Notes under the pieces: generated by a model | Seen by the model: the letters and a program-made list of their open reading frames with translations, nothing else | What the model was told of the DNA's origin: nothing | Database searches by the model: none | Part shown: positions 15,908-25,789 of the stretch, piece after piece | Numbering within the stretch: the first letter of the stretch is position 1 | Layout of the letters: each line of letters begins with the position of its first letter | Source: Nitrososphaerota archaeon | Lineage (GTDB): Archaea; Thermoproteota; Nitrososphaeria_A; Caldarchaeales; JAVZCJ01 | DNA: 35,367 nt | Assembly: GCA_038817485.1 (NCBI GenBank) | Contig: JAWAZL010000011.1 | Coordinates: 8,077 to 43,443 of the forward strand | Direction: 5' to 3' | Program-made: the position numbers and the translations under genes

Positions 15908-17236
15908 ATGTATATAAGTAATTATTCTTTAAAAGATGTAATAAAAATTTCTATAGAAGCTTTAAAAGAATTTGATAATAATAAATCTATTAGAGAAGCC
16001 TTATATAATGCTTTTAATAAATATCCATCTTCTAGTATAAATTCACGTAGATTATCATTAAAAATTATTAAAGAATTAATTCGTAGAAGAAATGTAATAA
16101 AATTTTTAGTGAATAAGGAATTAGAAGATCATAAAGAAATTAAAAAAGAAATAAAACTTTTTTTAGAAATTCTTTTTTATAAAAAATTTTATGAAAAAAT
16201 ATCCTATGAAGAAACTTTAGAATTGATTAAAATTGCTAGAAAAATTTTTGGATATAAAAATTTTGGAAGTATAGAAAATTATATTGGGAAAATTTTTACA
16301 ATATCTTTAAAAGAAGAAATTCCAAAAAAAGAAAGTTTTAATTATTTTTGTCCTGAATGGTTTATAGAATATACTTATAAAATTCTTGGAAGAAAACAAA
16401 CTATTAATTTTTTAAAAAAGATAATTGAAAAAAAGCCAACGTATATTAGAATAAATACATTAATGGAAGATGAAGAGAAAATACTTTCTAAAATTTCTTT
16501 AGAAGGTGTAAAACTTATTAAAGATAAAAGACTTAAATATTTATATAAAGTAGAATCTGCGAATAAACCACTTAGCTTGCTCACATCTTATAAAAAAGGA
16601 TTTTTTATAATAGAAGATTTTTCAAGCATTTTTTGTATAGAAGCTTTAAAGCCTATGCCCGGAGAAAAAATATTAGATATTTGTGCTGCACCAGGTATAA
16701 AAACTTCTCATATAGCACAATTAATGAATAATAATGGTATGATAATTTCAATAGATTCTTCATACTCTAGAATTAAAGAATTTAAAAAGAATATGGAAAA
16801 ATTAAAAGTAAAAATTGCTTTACCTATATTAGCTGATGCAACTAAAGAATTACCAATTAAGATTAATGTGGATAAAATTTTAGTAGATCCACCATGTAGC
16901 AATACTGGTGCGCTTTGGAGCGATCCATCACTTAAGTGGATAATTAATTATAATAAAATAAAGAAATTCTCATTTTTACAAGAAAAAATTTTAGATAATG
17001 CTTCTAATTATGTTAAAAATGGAGGAATAATAATTTATTCAACTTGTAGTATTACAATTGAAGAAAATGAAAGAGTAATTGAAAAATTTTTAAGAACTCA
17101 TCCAGATTTTTCTCTTGAAGAAATAGATTTAAAGATAGGATCTCCTGGTTTAAGAGGATTAAATGAATGTAAAAGGCTTTATCCACACTTACATGAATGT
17201 AATGGTTTCTTCATAGCAAAACTTAAAAAGGAGTAA
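15908..17236 (+). CDS. rRNA m5C methyltransferase, RsmB-like (NusB-like domain plus methyltransferase)
   Basis: A 442-residue protein. Residues about 1-120 are helical and resemble the NusB-like RNA-binding domain that precedes the catalytic part in RsmB. The C-terminal half is a Rossmann SAM-dependent methyltransferase of the Nop2/NSUN/RsmB group: ILDICAAPGIKTSHIAQLM (around 255-273), DPPCSNTGALW (around 325-335) and IIYSTCSITIEENERV (around 374-389). Both cysteines (PPC and TCS) used for C5 chemistry and product release are present. It probably methylates a cytosine of rRNA or tRNA. It ends 2 bases before the convergent porB gene. Confidence 0.9.
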   Translation: MYISNYSLKDVIKISIEALKEFDNNKSIREALYNAFNKYPSSSINSRRLSLKIIKELIRRRNVIKFLVNKELEDHKEIKKEIKLFLEILFYKKFYEKISYEETLELIKIARKIFGYKNFGSIENYIGKIFTISLKEEIPKKESFNYFCPEWFIEYTYKILGRKQTINFLKKIIEKKPTYIRINTLMEDEEKILSKISLEGVKLIKDKRLKYLYKVESANKPLSLLTSYKKGFFIIEDFSSIFCIEALKPMPGEKILDICAAPGIKTSHIAQLMNNNGMIISIDSSYSRIKEFKKNMEKLKVKIALPILADATKELPIKINVDKILVDPPCSNTGALWSDPSLKWIINYNKIKKFSFLQEKILDNASNYVKNGGIIIYSTCSITIEENERVIEKFLRTHPDFSLEEIDLKIGSPGLRGLNECKRLYPHLHECNGFFIAKLKKE

Positions 17237-17238
17237 AA

Positions 17239-18159
17239 TTATAAAGTACAAAGCTTCTTAATTCTTTCCCAATTTCTCTCAATATCCATTTTTAATTCTT
17301 CAAGTACATTCCTATTTTTAGGTTCTAATAAATGCCTAAAACGTCTTTGAGGTTTAATAAATTCTTCAATAGGTTTTGGTTTAGGTATATCTAAGCTTAG
17401 AGTATATTTTCCATTTTCATATTCATATAATGGGAAATATCTTGTTTCTACAGCTAATCTTGCAATATTTATTGTTTGATTTGATGGAAATCGCCATCCT
17501 CTTGGACAAGGTGCAAAAACATGTATAAATGCAGGACCATTTGCATTTAATCCCTTTATGACTTTATTCATATAATCTTTCCAATAAGCTATTGATGCTG
17601 TTGCAGCATATGCTGGATCATGTGCAATAATGATATCTGTTAATCTCTTTTTATATTCTTTCTTTCCAGGTATAACAGACCCAGCTGGAGAAGTAGTTGT
17701 TTCAGCACCATGAGGAGTTGCTCCTGACCTTTGTATTCCAGTATTCATATAAGCTTCATTATCATAACATATATATAGAAAATCATGCCCTCTTTCAATT
17801 GCTCCTGAAAGAGCTTGTAAGCCTATATCAAATGTTCCACCATCTCCTGCAAAAGCTATTATATCACATTTCTTAGCTTTACCATCTTTAGAAAGTTTCT
17901 TAAGAGCTGCTTCTATTCCACTTGCTACTGCAGCTGCATTTTCAAATGCAATATGTATCCAAGGGATTTTCCAAGAAGTATAAGGATAAATTGTAGTTGA
18001 TACTTCAACACAACCTGTAGCTGAAACCATTATTACAGGTCTTCCAGCTGCAATTAATGTTTGCCTAACACATATTGCAGGCCCACATCCAGCACACATT
18101 CTATGCCCTGATGCAAATAATTCTTCTTTTGGTAATTCTTTAAGAGATTTTATACTCAT
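17239..18159 (-). CDS. porB: Pyruvate (2-oxoacid):ferredoxin oxidoreductase, beta subunit
   Basis: A 306-residue thiamine-diphosphate-binding subunit. CAGCGPAICVR holds the first [4Fe-4S] cysteines, ATGCVEVS a further one, and GDGGTFDIGLQALSGAIERG followed by CYDNEAYMNTG is the ThDP/Mg signature. PCPRGWRFP is the conserved C-terminal cysteine segment. With the alpha, delta and gamma subunits it oxidises pyruvate or a related 2-oxoacid to acyl-CoA, passing electrons to ferredoxin in the cytoplasm. The sequence looks like the pyruvate-type enzyme, but substrate choice is not certain. Its start touches the stop of porA, and it is last in the operon porC-porD-porA-porB. Confidence 0.94.
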   Translation of the reverse strand: MSIKSLKELPKEELFASGHRMCAGCGPAICVRQTLIAAGRPVIMVSATGCVEVSTTIYPYTSWKIPWIHIAFENAAAVASGIEAALKKLSKDGKAKKCDIIAFAGDGGTFDIGLQALSGAIERGHDFLYICYDNEAYMNTGIQRSGATPHGAETTTSPAGSVIPGKKEYKKRLTDIIIAHDPAYAATASIAYWKDYMNKVIKGLNANGPAFIHVFAPCPRGWRFPSNQTINIARLAVETRYFPLYEYENGKYTLSLDIPKPKPIEEFIKPQRRFRHLLEPKNRNVLEELKMDIERNWERIKKLCTL

Positions 18160-19343
18160 TATTCTCTCACTCCTATGTATTCATATCCATGTGGAATTAT
18201 TTTCCTTTTAGCAATTCTTTCTGTACGATTAAAAATTGTTACAATGTCTTTAGGAGACATATCTCTTCCACCTAACCCATAAACAAAATTTATTACTGGA
18301 ATTTTAATATTATATTCATATAATAATGCTTTAATATCCAATCCTAATGGAGCACTTATAGCACCGGGACTTAATGCACGATCTAAAATCGCTAAAGCTT
18401 TAACATTTTCTAAAGCTCTAACAATTTCTTTTATTGGAAATGGCCTATACATTCTAATACCTATTACACCATATTTCTTCCCTTTCTTCCTTAATTGCTT
18501 AACAATATATTTAGCTGTTCCAATAGTACTTCCCATTCCTATTAAAGCAATTTTAGCATCATCAATTTGAAAAGCATCTATTACATCGTATTTTCTTCCA
18601 GAAAATTTAGAAAAATCTTTTGTTATTTCTTTAAATTTGTTTAAAACTTTTTTGTATGCTTCATCTTGTTGACGCTTTATTTCAAAATAATAATCAGGTA
18701 AAGCTAATGCTCCTATTGTAATAGGTTTTTCAGCATCAAGAGTATAATATGGAATTCTTTCTGGCAAAAATTTTGAAACATATTCATCTGGTAAAGCTTT
18801 TATATCTTCTACTGCATGTGATAAAATGAAACCATCCAGATTTACCGATACGGGTAATAATATATCATGATCCTCACTAAGTTTAAAAGCTTGTATAGTA
18901 AAATCGTATGCTTCTTGAGAATTTTCACAGAAAATATCTATCCATCCTGAATCTCTTGAACCCATTATATCAGAATGATCTCCATGAATATTTATAGGTG
19001 CAGATAGTGCTCTATTAACTATAGCCATTACTATTGGGCATCTTAAACCTGAAGCAATATAAAGCATTTCATGCATTAATGCTAATCCTTGACTTGAAGT
19101 AGCTGTAAAAACTCTTGCTCCAGCTAAACTTGCACCTATACATGCAGATAATGCAGAATGTTCTGACTCAACACATATAAATTCACTATCTACTTCACCA
19201 TTAGCAACATATTCACTAAATCTTTCAACTATTATTGTTTGTGGTGTTATCGGATATGCTGCTACAACGTCTGGCTTACATTGTTTAGCAGCATATGCTA
19301 CTGCCTCATCTCCAGATATTGCAATAACTTTTTGTTCCTTCAT
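18159..19343 (-). CDS. porA: Pyruvate (2-oxoacid):ferredoxin oxidoreductase, alpha subunit
   Basis: The alpha subunit, about 394 residues from the chosen start. AISGDEAVAYAAKQCKPDVV and AAYPITPQT are the family's N-terminal signature. ESEHSALSACIGASLAGARV, TATSSQGLALMHEMLYIASG and NIHGDHSDIM follow as in pyruvate-type enzymes. A longer frame to 19382 exists, but the ATG at 19343 is preferred because a strong GGAGG ribosome-binding site (in GAAGGAGGAAT) lies about 7 bases before it and the conserved sequence begins right after. It starts just after the stop of porD and touches porB. Confidence 0.94.
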   Translation of the reverse strand: MKEQKVIAISGDEAVAYAAKQCKPDVVAAYPITPQTIIVERFSEYVANGEVDSEFICVESEHSALSACIGASLAGARVFTATSSQGLALMHEMLYIASGLRCPIVMAIVNRALSAPINIHGDHSDIMGSRDSGWIDIFCENSQEAYDFTIQAFKLSEDHDILLPVSVNLDGFILSHAVEDIKALPDEYVSKFLPERIPYYTLDAEKPITIGALALPDYYFEIKRQQDEAYKKVLNKFKEITKDFSKFSGRKYDVIDAFQIDDAKIALIGMGSTIGTAKYIVKQLRKKGKKYGVIGIRMYRPFPIKEIVRALENVKALAILDRALSPGAISAPLGLDIKALLYEYNIKIPVINFVYGLGGRDMSPKDIVTIFNRTERIAKRKIIPHGYEYIGVRE

Positions 19344-19345
19344 TT

Positions 19346-19624
19346 CTATTCCTCCTTCATAATTATTACATGAACTGGACATTCAACTGCACATATTCCA
19401 CAACCCTTACAATAGTCATAATTTACATCAACTTTACCATTTTCAGTTCTAATTATAGCAGAATCTGGACAATAAATCCAGCAAAATAAGCAACCTACAC
19501 ATTTCTCTCTATTTATTATAGGTTTTTGGCTTCTCCAACTTCCAGTTTTATATTCTAAAGATGAACCAGCTTCTAAAATTACTCCTCCAATTGGTAATTC
19601 TTTCCAACTTTTCAATTTACTCAA
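19346..19624 (-). CDS. porD: Pyruvate (2-oxoacid):ferredoxin oxidoreductase, delta (ferredoxin-like) subunit
   Basis: A 92-residue subunit with two [4Fe-4S] clusters: CVGCLFCWIYCPDS and CKGCGICAVECPV, each with the CxxCxxCxxxCP pattern. The N-terminal KSWKELPIGGVILEAGSS and the following WRSQKPII are typical of PorD. It takes electrons from the ThDP subunit and passes them to external ferredoxin. It overlaps porC by 8 bases and is followed directly by porA. Confidence 0.94.
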   Translation of the reverse strand: MSKLKSWKELPIGGVILEAGSSLEYKTGSWRSQKPIINREKCVGCLFCWIYCPDSAIIRTENGKVDVNYDYCKGCGICAVECPVHVIIMKEE

Positions 19625-20186
19625 TTTCTTTTACCTCCTCATATGCTTTTTTAGCAACTAAAACATTTCTTTCTCCAATTTCTCCTTTAAACCTTTCTTT
19701 TAAAATTTTTTCTAAACTTTCAAATTTAATTAATGGATAAGCTTTTATTAATGCACCCATCATAGCTGTATTAGCGATTGGTTGTCCAAGAATTTCGCGT
19801 GATATTTTATTACCATCAACTACAAAAATCCTATTTTTTAAACTAAGATTCAACTCTTTCCTTAAATTTTTATCTAAAGATGGATAATTAAGTATTACAT
19901 AACCATTTTTTTCAATACCTTCTACAACATTTACTGTTTTTATTAATGTAGGATCTATGACAACAACTATCTCTGGATCATATACAGCACTATGAATTTC
20001 AATTGGCTCATCACTAATTCTTGTATAACCTGTAACAGGTGCTCCAGATCTTTCTGGACCGAATTCAGGAAAAGCTTGAACATGTTTACCCTCAAGAGCA
20101 GCAGCTTCAGCTAAAAGTCTACTAACTGTAACAACTCCTTGTCCTCCTCTACCATGCCATCTTATTTCAATAAGCATTTTTACCAT
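19617..20186 (-). CDS. porC: Pyruvate (2-oxoacid):ferredoxin oxidoreductase, gamma subunit
   Basis: A 189-residue gamma subunit: IRWHGRGGQGVVTVSRLLAE, QAFPEFGPERSGAPV and PIANTAMMGALIKAYPL are family signatures. First gene of the por operon. The start may be the ATG at 20186 or the one at 20177 (before LIEIRWHGRGG). The 44-base gap to agmatinase upstream contains an AT-rich TTATTTATAATG stretch that could be its own TATA box, so por may be transcribed separately from the pilus/agmatinase genes. Confidence 0.93.
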   Translation of the reverse strand: MVKMLIEIRWHGRGGQGVVTVSRLLAEAAALEGKHVQAFPEFGPERSGAPVTGYTRISDEPIEIHSAVYDPEIVVVIDPTLIKTVNVVEGIEKNGYVILNYPSLDKNLRKELNLSLKNRIFVVDGNKISREILGQPIANTAMMGALIKAYPLIKFESLEKILKERFKGEIGERNVLVAKKAYEEVKEIE

Positions 20187-20230
20187 CCCTATTTTTTATT
20201 TTTTAATTATATTACATTATAAATAAGTTT

Positions 20231-21139
20231 TTATTCAATATTTAATCTTGCTTTTTCTATAAAACATAAAGCTTCTATAAGTATTTTAGCAGCTTGAATA
20301 CTTGTTTGCCCATTATCCCATATTGGGGAAACTTCAACAAGATCTAAACTAATAATTTTTTCATTAATTATACTTCCTAATAAATCAAGAAGTTGCATAT
20401 ATGTTATTCCATCTGGTTCTGGATTTCCTACTGCTGGTGCATAACATGGATCTAGTACGTCCATATCTATGCTTACATGAACCTTCTTAATATTTTCTAA
20501 GAATTTTTTTAAAAAATTTTTAACTTCTAAAATATTTTCATAAATATTATAACTTGTAAAATATGGTATTCCTAATTTTTTTAAATATTCCAATTCTTCA
20601 ATATCTATTGCTCTAGTTCCTAAATAAACTATCCTAATATTTGGAAAATTTTCTATTATTCTTCTCATAAAAGTTGCATGACACCATTTTTCTTCTAAAT
20701 ATTCATTCCTTAAATCTAAATGAGCATCAAAAACTATTAAAGCTAAATCCTCAATTCTATAATCAATCATGCTATAAGTAAAAGTATGTTCTCCACCAAT
20801 TAAAATAGGGATTTTTCCATCTTTATGAATTGTATCAACTATTTTCCTAGTATTATCTAAATTTTTTCTAAGGTTATATACAATATTAAGATCCCCTATA
20901 TCAGAAAATTTTATTTCTAAAGGATTGAGAGAGCTTCTAAAACTATATACTTCAATCATATTTGAAGCTTCTCTAATTGCTTTAGGAGCATATCTTGAAC
21001 CAATTCTATAAGTTGAAGTTAAATCATATGGTACCCCAAAAAAAACATATTTAGATTCTTCATAAGGACATGGATTTCCTAAAAATTTTTCACTTATTGT
21101 AAGCAAATATTCTATTTCTTTTAAAGACATTTTATTCAA
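20231..21139 (-). CDS. speB: Agmatinase / arginase-family ureohydrolase
   Basis: A 302-residue binuclear-manganese ureohydrolase. Metal-binding motifs are intact: GGEHTFTYSM (His), FDAHLDLRNEY (DAHxD) and SIDMDVLDPCYAPAVGNPEPDG (DxDxxDP). DLVEVSPIWDNGQTSIQAA is the conserved end. The overall pattern fits agmatinase, which makes putrescine and urea from agmatine on the way to thermophile polyamines, rather than arginase. A formiminoglutamase-type activity cannot be ruled out. It lies 23 bases downstream of the InlB-repeat protein gene on the same strand. Confidence 0.9.
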   Translation of the reverse strand: MNKMSLKEIEYLLTISEKFLGNPCPYEESKYVFFGVPYDLTSTYRIGSRYAPKAIREASNMIEVYSFRSSLNPLEIKFSDIGDLNIVYNLRKNLDNTRKIVDTIHKDGKIPILIGGEHTFTYSMIDYRIEDLALIVFDAHLDLRNEYLEEKWCHATFMRRIIENFPNIRIVYLGTRAIDIEELEYLKKLGIPYFTSYNIYENILEVKNFLKKFLENIKKVHVSIDMDVLDPCYAPAVGNPEPDGITYMQLLDLLGSIINEKIISLDLVEVSPIWDNGQTSIQAAKILIEALCFIEKARLNIE

Positions 21140-21162
21140 AAAATTATTAATGAAAGTTTTAA

Positions 21163-22230
21163 TTAAATATTTTTATACCTAATAATTTTCTTCTTAATAA
21201 ATAGAAAGAATAGAAAGATAAAGATTAAGAAAACTATATAATAGATAATAGAAGATATTTCTTTAAGAGAAGAGTTATCTCTTATTTCATAGCTTATTTT
21301 AAATATTTTTGGCTCAAACATTTTAAAAATTATACGACTTTCATTCAAGAGTTTATAATTATCCACATTCTTTTTTAAAATTATTTCTATATTTGATCCT
21401 TCATTAATCCATATTTCATTATTATTTAATGATTCTAGAGGAAAAGATTCATTATTAATAATTATTTTTTCAAATGGATTTTCAATTTTTTCAATTAAGA
21501 ATTTTAAAAGATATTGTTTAACACAAATAGGTTCGATATGTAATAAATACTTTTTTGGAATTTTTAAATTTTCAATAGTTTTATTTAAGCAATTTATTCT
21601 TAAAGCTTTTAATATTATTCTTTCATTATTCGATATTATTAATGGAGTTCCAGAAAAATTTAAATAATCATTTTCTGCATACCATTCATTATCAATAAAT
21701 TTTATTTCTTTTAAATAACATGCAATTAATGATAAATTTTCATAAGGAGAAATAGTAATTTTTGTCTCTTTATTTAAAGAACTATTTATCCAACATATAA
21801 AAACATATCTTTCAAAATTTGTTTTATTCAATATTTTTGGAATTGTAATATTTAATATCTCACCTTTTTTAGCATTTATAGCATATAATATTGGAAAATC
21901 TGTAACATTTGTTTTTACTATTATTTCAATAATAGATTCATTTTCTTTTTCAAAGTAAGCTATAAAAATAGCATTATTAAAACAATAAAAGTATAATGGA
22001 TTAATAGTAGATTTATTAAAAGTTTCAATATTACTTATCCAATATTTAAATGAATAGCCTTTTCTTGGAATAGCCTCAATTTTCACGAAGCTTCCTTTTA
22101 CATATTTTCCAGATCCATTTACTATTCCTCCATTGGAAGGAATCGAGTAAACTTCAATTTTCACTTCTTCTATTTGAAAATATGAAGGTAAAATTAATAA
22201 AAAGATCAATAGAAAAATTTTTTTATTCAA
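21163..22230 (-). CDS. Secreted, membrane-anchored protein with InlB-type B-repeat, in a pilus operon
   Basis: A 355-residue protein. Residues 4-18 (KIFLLIFLLILPSYF) are a signal peptide. Residues about 24-95 match the divergent InlB B-repeat (Listeria-Bacteroides) pattern: IPSNGGIVNGSGKYVKGSFV, KIEAIPRKGYSFKYWISNI, then FNNAIFIAYFEKEN. The rest is beta-rich and extracellular. A C-terminal helix (SSIIYYIVFLIFIFLFFLFI) with a Lys-rich tail anchors it. Its start overlaps the end of the TadC-like gene by 4 bases, so it is made together with a pilus platform. It could be an adhesin or a minor pilus component; the exact role is not shown. Confidence 0.75.
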   Translation of the reverse strand: MNKKIFLLIFLLILPSYFQIEEVKIEVYSIPSNGGIVNGSGKYVKGSFVKIEAIPRKGYSFKYWISNIETFNKSTINPLYFYCFNNAIFIAYFEKENESIIEIIVKTNVTDFPILYAINAKKGEILNITIPKILNKTNFERYVFICWINSSLNKETKITISPYENLSLIACYLKEIKFIDNEWYAENDYLNFSGTPLIISNNERIILKALRINCLNKTIENLKIPKKYLLHIEPICVKQYLLKFLIEKIENPFEKIIINNESFPLESLNNNEIWINEGSNIEIILKKNVDNYKLLNESRIIFKMFEPKIFKISYEIRDNSSLKEISSIIYYIVFLIFIFLFFLFIKKKIIRYKNI

Positions 22231-24077
22231 GGAAAAACAACTCCAAATTCATTAGAACTTAGTAAAATATTTTCAATATACTTTGTTAAATAAGGGAAAA
22301 ATATATAAGAAAAAATAAAAATCAAACATGTAAAAAGTATTCTATAAGTTGAAAAACAATCTCCTTCAATAGCTCTATTCAATAAAAAAGAAAGGGAAAC
22401 ACTTACTTCAATAGCAATAATCATAGATATATCTATTATTTGTTTCATTTGAGTAGATGTTGCAATGGAAAAACTGCCAATTCTTAAAGATTCTAAACCT
22501 GTTCCAGATAAAACTGCAAGCATTAAAGCACATATGAATGATATTAAAAAAGGTGAGGAAAAAGATATTAAAAAATACAATTTAACTTTATTAATGGCTT
22601 TTTTCTTTGAAATATTATACCTTCTAAATAATTCGATTATTTTTTCTAAAAGATAAGGGCTTCCTCCACTTTCTTCTACTTCATTAAATAGAAAGAATAA
22701 TATTCTTACAAGCCAATTTTTATGAATCTTTCCTGCTTCATACATATTAAGACCTAATTTAAATCTATTGATTACTTTTTTTAAAAAATTATTAAAAGTT
22801 GAATTGTAATTATTATACTTGCTACATTTTTTAATAGCTTCAATGATATTATTTCCAATTTTTTTATACTCTGTTACATCTCTAGCAAATCTTTGAAGAA
22901 CATCTTCAGCAGATTTAATTTCTATAATTTGTTTATACATTATTAATTGAATAGTTATAGAAATTATAGATATAATAATAGCAATAATTAATGGGAATGG
23001 TAATTTATTCTCTAGTAGAAATATAAAACTTACAATACTTATAGAAAAACATGCAAGTAAATTCTTTTTAGAAAAATCATAATTATTATAAGTTCTTGGA
23101 GTAACATTTCTTATTATTATAAATGCTATAAATGTTAAAATTGGAATAATTATTCCAGCAAAAAGATTTAATAAATTTATTGAAAGATATGGAAATGCTA
23201 TGCCAATGCTTATAATTCCTATTGAAAAACCTAGAAAAATTATTCCAAGAAACTCTCCTATATCACTTATTTGCTCAGAAAAATTCTCCCATTTTTCTTC
23301 TAAAATTTCAATATATTCTTCAGCTTTATTTTCAAGTGTTGTAACTATATCTCCTCCACTACGCCAAACACTCGTAACACTTAATACCAATCTTTTAAAT
23401 TCTTCACATGGATTGTTTAAAGCATTCTTCTCTAAACCTTCCAATACTCCATATCCAAGATATTCTACATCTCTTCTAATAAATGCTCCTTCTTTACTAA
23501 ATTGTTTAAATATTTCTGGAATCTTTATTGATTTAATAAAAGCTTGATAAAGTGATATTCCACTTCTTGAAACTATGCTTGAAAAAAATGTAAAAAATGG
23601 AATTTCAGAATCAATCCTTTCTTTTCTTTCTCTAATTTTATCAAAAAATATAAAATATGTTTTAATAATAGGTATAAAAATTATTATTAAAAATACTAGG
23701 AAAAATAATTCATAAAAACTATAGATTAAAATTATTGGTAAATAAAATAAAGAAAAAAATAAATTTAAACATAGAATGGAAGCTTCTTTATCAGGATCCT
23801 TTAAAAGCATTGATAAAAGAATCATGTTTTTTATCCAAGGTTTAATTTTTTCTACAATTCTCATAAAAAATGAATATTTTTTATATAGTCCATATTCAAT
23901 ATTGTTTAATGAAAAATCATTCAAAATAAAAATAATAAATATTGGTATAAATGGAATAATTATAAAAAATGCATTTAAAAAATTAAAATGATTATACAGT
24001 ATCCAAGTTAATGATAATAATATTGATAATATAAAAAATTTTAATATAGTAAAATCAATTTTTTTCTTTATGAACAT
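22227..24077 (-). CDS. TadC/FlaJ-like pilus assembly membrane protein
   Basis: A 616-residue polytopic membrane protein with two type II secretion F-like cytoplasmic domains. The first is near residues 155-245 (FFTFFSSIVSRSGISLYQAF, then EYLGYGVLEGLEKNA and SVWRSGGDIVTTLENKAEEY). The second is near 395-490 (RFARDVTEYKKIGNNIIEAI, then FNEVEESGGSPYLLEKIIELF). Long hydrophobic stretches lie before, between and after. Such duplicated proteins are the inner-membrane platform of archaeal type IV-like pili and work with a GspE/FlaI-type ATPase, whose gene it overlaps by 10 bases. Confidence 0.9.
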   Translation of the reverse strand: MFIKKKIDFTILKFFILSILLSLTWILYNHFNFLNAFFIIIPFIPIFIIFILNDFSLNNIEYGLYKKYSFFMRIVEKIKPWIKNMILLSMLLKDPDKEASILCLNLFFSLFYLPIILIYSFYELFFLVFLIIIFIPIIKTYFIFFDKIRERKERIDSEIPFFTFFSSIVSRSGISLYQAFIKSIKIPEIFKQFSKEGAFIRRDVEYLGYGVLEGLEKNALNNPCEEFKRLVLSVTSVWRSGGDIVTTLENKAEEYIEILEEKWENFSEQISDIGEFLGIIFLGFSIGIISIGIAFPYLSINLLNLFAGIIIPILTFIAFIIIRNVTPRTYNNYDFSKKNLLACFSISIVSFIFLLENKLPFPLIIAIIISIISITIQLIMYKQIIEIKSAEDVLQRFARDVTEYKKIGNNIIEAIKKCSKYNNYNSTFNNFLKKVINRFKLGLNMYEAGKIHKNWLVRILFFLFNEVEESGGSPYLLEKIIELFRRYNISKKKAINKVKLYFLISFSSPFLISFICALMLAVLSGTGLESLRIGSFSIATSTQMKQIIDISMIIAIEVSVSLSFLLNRAIEGDCFSTYRILFTCLIFIFSYIFFPYLTKYIENILLSSNEFGVVFP

Positions 24078-25669
24078 TTTTCTAAAACTTTTTTTGTATA
24101 ATATTTTCTAATAAAATTTGAAACTTCATGAAAATCAAAGATACCTCTTTTAATAAGTTCCTCTATGAAATCTTTTTTCTCTTTAATATCTTCAATTGCT
24201 TCATTAAATTCATAATTACTCTTTATTAATTTATTTGAATTTTTAAAAACTTCCTCTATTTCTTCTGGTTCAAAGGTATCTTTTAATTTATTCCATTTAA
24301 ATATTTCTCTTAATTCTATATTTTCATTCATATATTTACTTTGATTTATTTCAACTATGCTTGTTACTCTCCTGATCCTTCTTATTCCTTTACTCCAATA
24401 ATTTGTAATTACCGCTCCCCATAATAAATCAAGAGCAGAAGATTCCATTTTCATAGATTTAAGCCTAATAAGAAGAGCATTAGGATCATTTGCATGAATT
24501 GTTGTAACTCCTCCATGCCCAGTTGTAGCACTTTCTATAAAAGCAACCAATTGTTTTGGGCTTCTAACTTCACCAACTATTAAATAATCTGGTCTCTCTC
24601 TCATAGCAAGAATCATTAAATCTTCAAGTTCTATATCATACTTTTTTTCTAATGAAATAAAGTAACTTTTTCTAGTAATGTGTGGAACCCACCTCCATGT
24701 TGGAATTTTAATTTCAGGAGTATCTTCTATTGTTATATATCTAAGTTTTGGATCAAGCATTCCTAAAAGAGCATTACTTAAAGTTGTTTTTCCACTTGCG
24801 GTTGGTCCAGCGATAAATATTATTTTCTTCCTTTCTACAATATACCAAAGATATGCTGCCATTATTGAACTTAACATACCATCTTTTACTAAATATGGTA
24901 ATGTAAGTGGTTCTTCCGGAAATTTTCTAATAGTAAAACTGCTTCCATTTCTAGAAATTTCTGTTCCAAGTGTAGCTATCATTCTTGAACCATTCGGCAA
25001 TATGAAATCGGAATAAGGTATTGCAACATTTATTCCTTTTCCACTTTTATAAGCCATTCTTCTAATAAAATCTGATAATTGTTCTTCATTATCAAAAACT
25101 ATGTTCGTCATTAACCATCCTAAGTTTCCATAATTTTTATGAAAAACTGTAATAGGGCGATCAGCTCCATTACAAGCAATATCTTCAATATTTTTATCTT
25201 TCATAGGAATATCTATTATGCTATAATTAAAAATTTCTCTTTCAATAAAATACAATATTTTTTTAATACTTTCATTTTGAATTTTTAATCCAATATTTTT
25301 GCATGATTTTTCAATTTGCTTTTTAATAAAATTCATTCTATCATTTTCATTCATTTCTTCAATTGTAAATGTATAGTAAAGTGTATCAAGAATGTTTGAA
25401 TATGCAATTTCTTCTAAAGGAGTTAATTTTGGTTCCTCTATGAAATATAATCCTTCCCCATTTTTTTCACCAATGTAGATTTTTATTTCTCCAATATTAT
25501 AACTTTCAATAATTTCATAATTTATTTTAGGAGGCTTAAATTGTAAAGGCCTCCTCATTATTCCTAAATATATTTCCTCTATAGTTTTCTTAATTCCCTC
25601 TTCTTCATTATTTTTAAAATTTTTTTTAATAAAGAAAGATGGGAAATTATTTAATAATTTCTTCTTCAT
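24068..25669 (-). CDS. Pilus/secretion ATPase (TadA/VirB11/FlaI-like)
   Basis: A 533-residue hexameric motor ATPase. The N-terminal domain (to about 250) includes IACNGADRPITVFHKNYG and the loop IPYSDFILPNGSRMIATLG. Walker A is AGPTASGKTTLSNALL (around 284-299). The Asp box and Walker B region is RERPDYLIVGEVRSPKQLVA (around 355-374), followed by the His box TTGHGGVTTIHAND. All nucleotide-binding parts are intact. It should power assembly of the pilin encoded 120 bases upstream, with the TadC-like platform. Translation of the next gene is coupled by a 10-base overlap. Related in its C-terminal tail to the truncated ATPase at 1-398. Confidence 0.93.
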   Translation of the reverse strand: MKKKLLNNFPSFFIKKNFKNNEEEGIKKTIEEIYLGIMRRPLQFKPPKINYEIIESYNIGEIKIYIGEKNGEGLYFIEEPKLTPLEEIAYSNILDTLYYTFTIEEMNENDRMNFIKKQIEKSCKNIGLKIQNESIKKILYFIEREIFNYSIIDIPMKDKNIEDIACNGADRPITVFHKNYGNLGWLMTNIVFDNEEQLSDFIRRMAYKSGKGINVAIPYSDFILPNGSRMIATLGTEISRNGSSFTIRKFPEEPLTLPYLVKDGMLSSIMAAYLWYIVERKKIIFIAGPTASGKTTLSNALLGMLDPKLRYITIEDTPEIKIPTWRWVPHITRKSYFISLEKKYDIELEDLMILAMRERPDYLIVGEVRSPKQLVAFIESATTGHGGVTTIHANDPNALLIRLKSMKMESSALDLLWGAVITNYWSKGIRRIRRVTSIVEINQSKYMNENIELREIFKWNKLKDTFEPEEIEEVFKNSNKLIKSNYEFNEAIEDIKEKKDFIEELIKRGIFDFHEVSNFIRKYYTKKVLEKCS

Positions 25670-25789
25670 ATTTCATCCCCTCTTTTTAAATAATTAATAT
25701 ATTATTATTTTTAATGATATCACAAGAATACTCAAAACCTCATTAAATAATATTGATGTAGGTTATTGATGCTTTTTAGAAAATTTTCA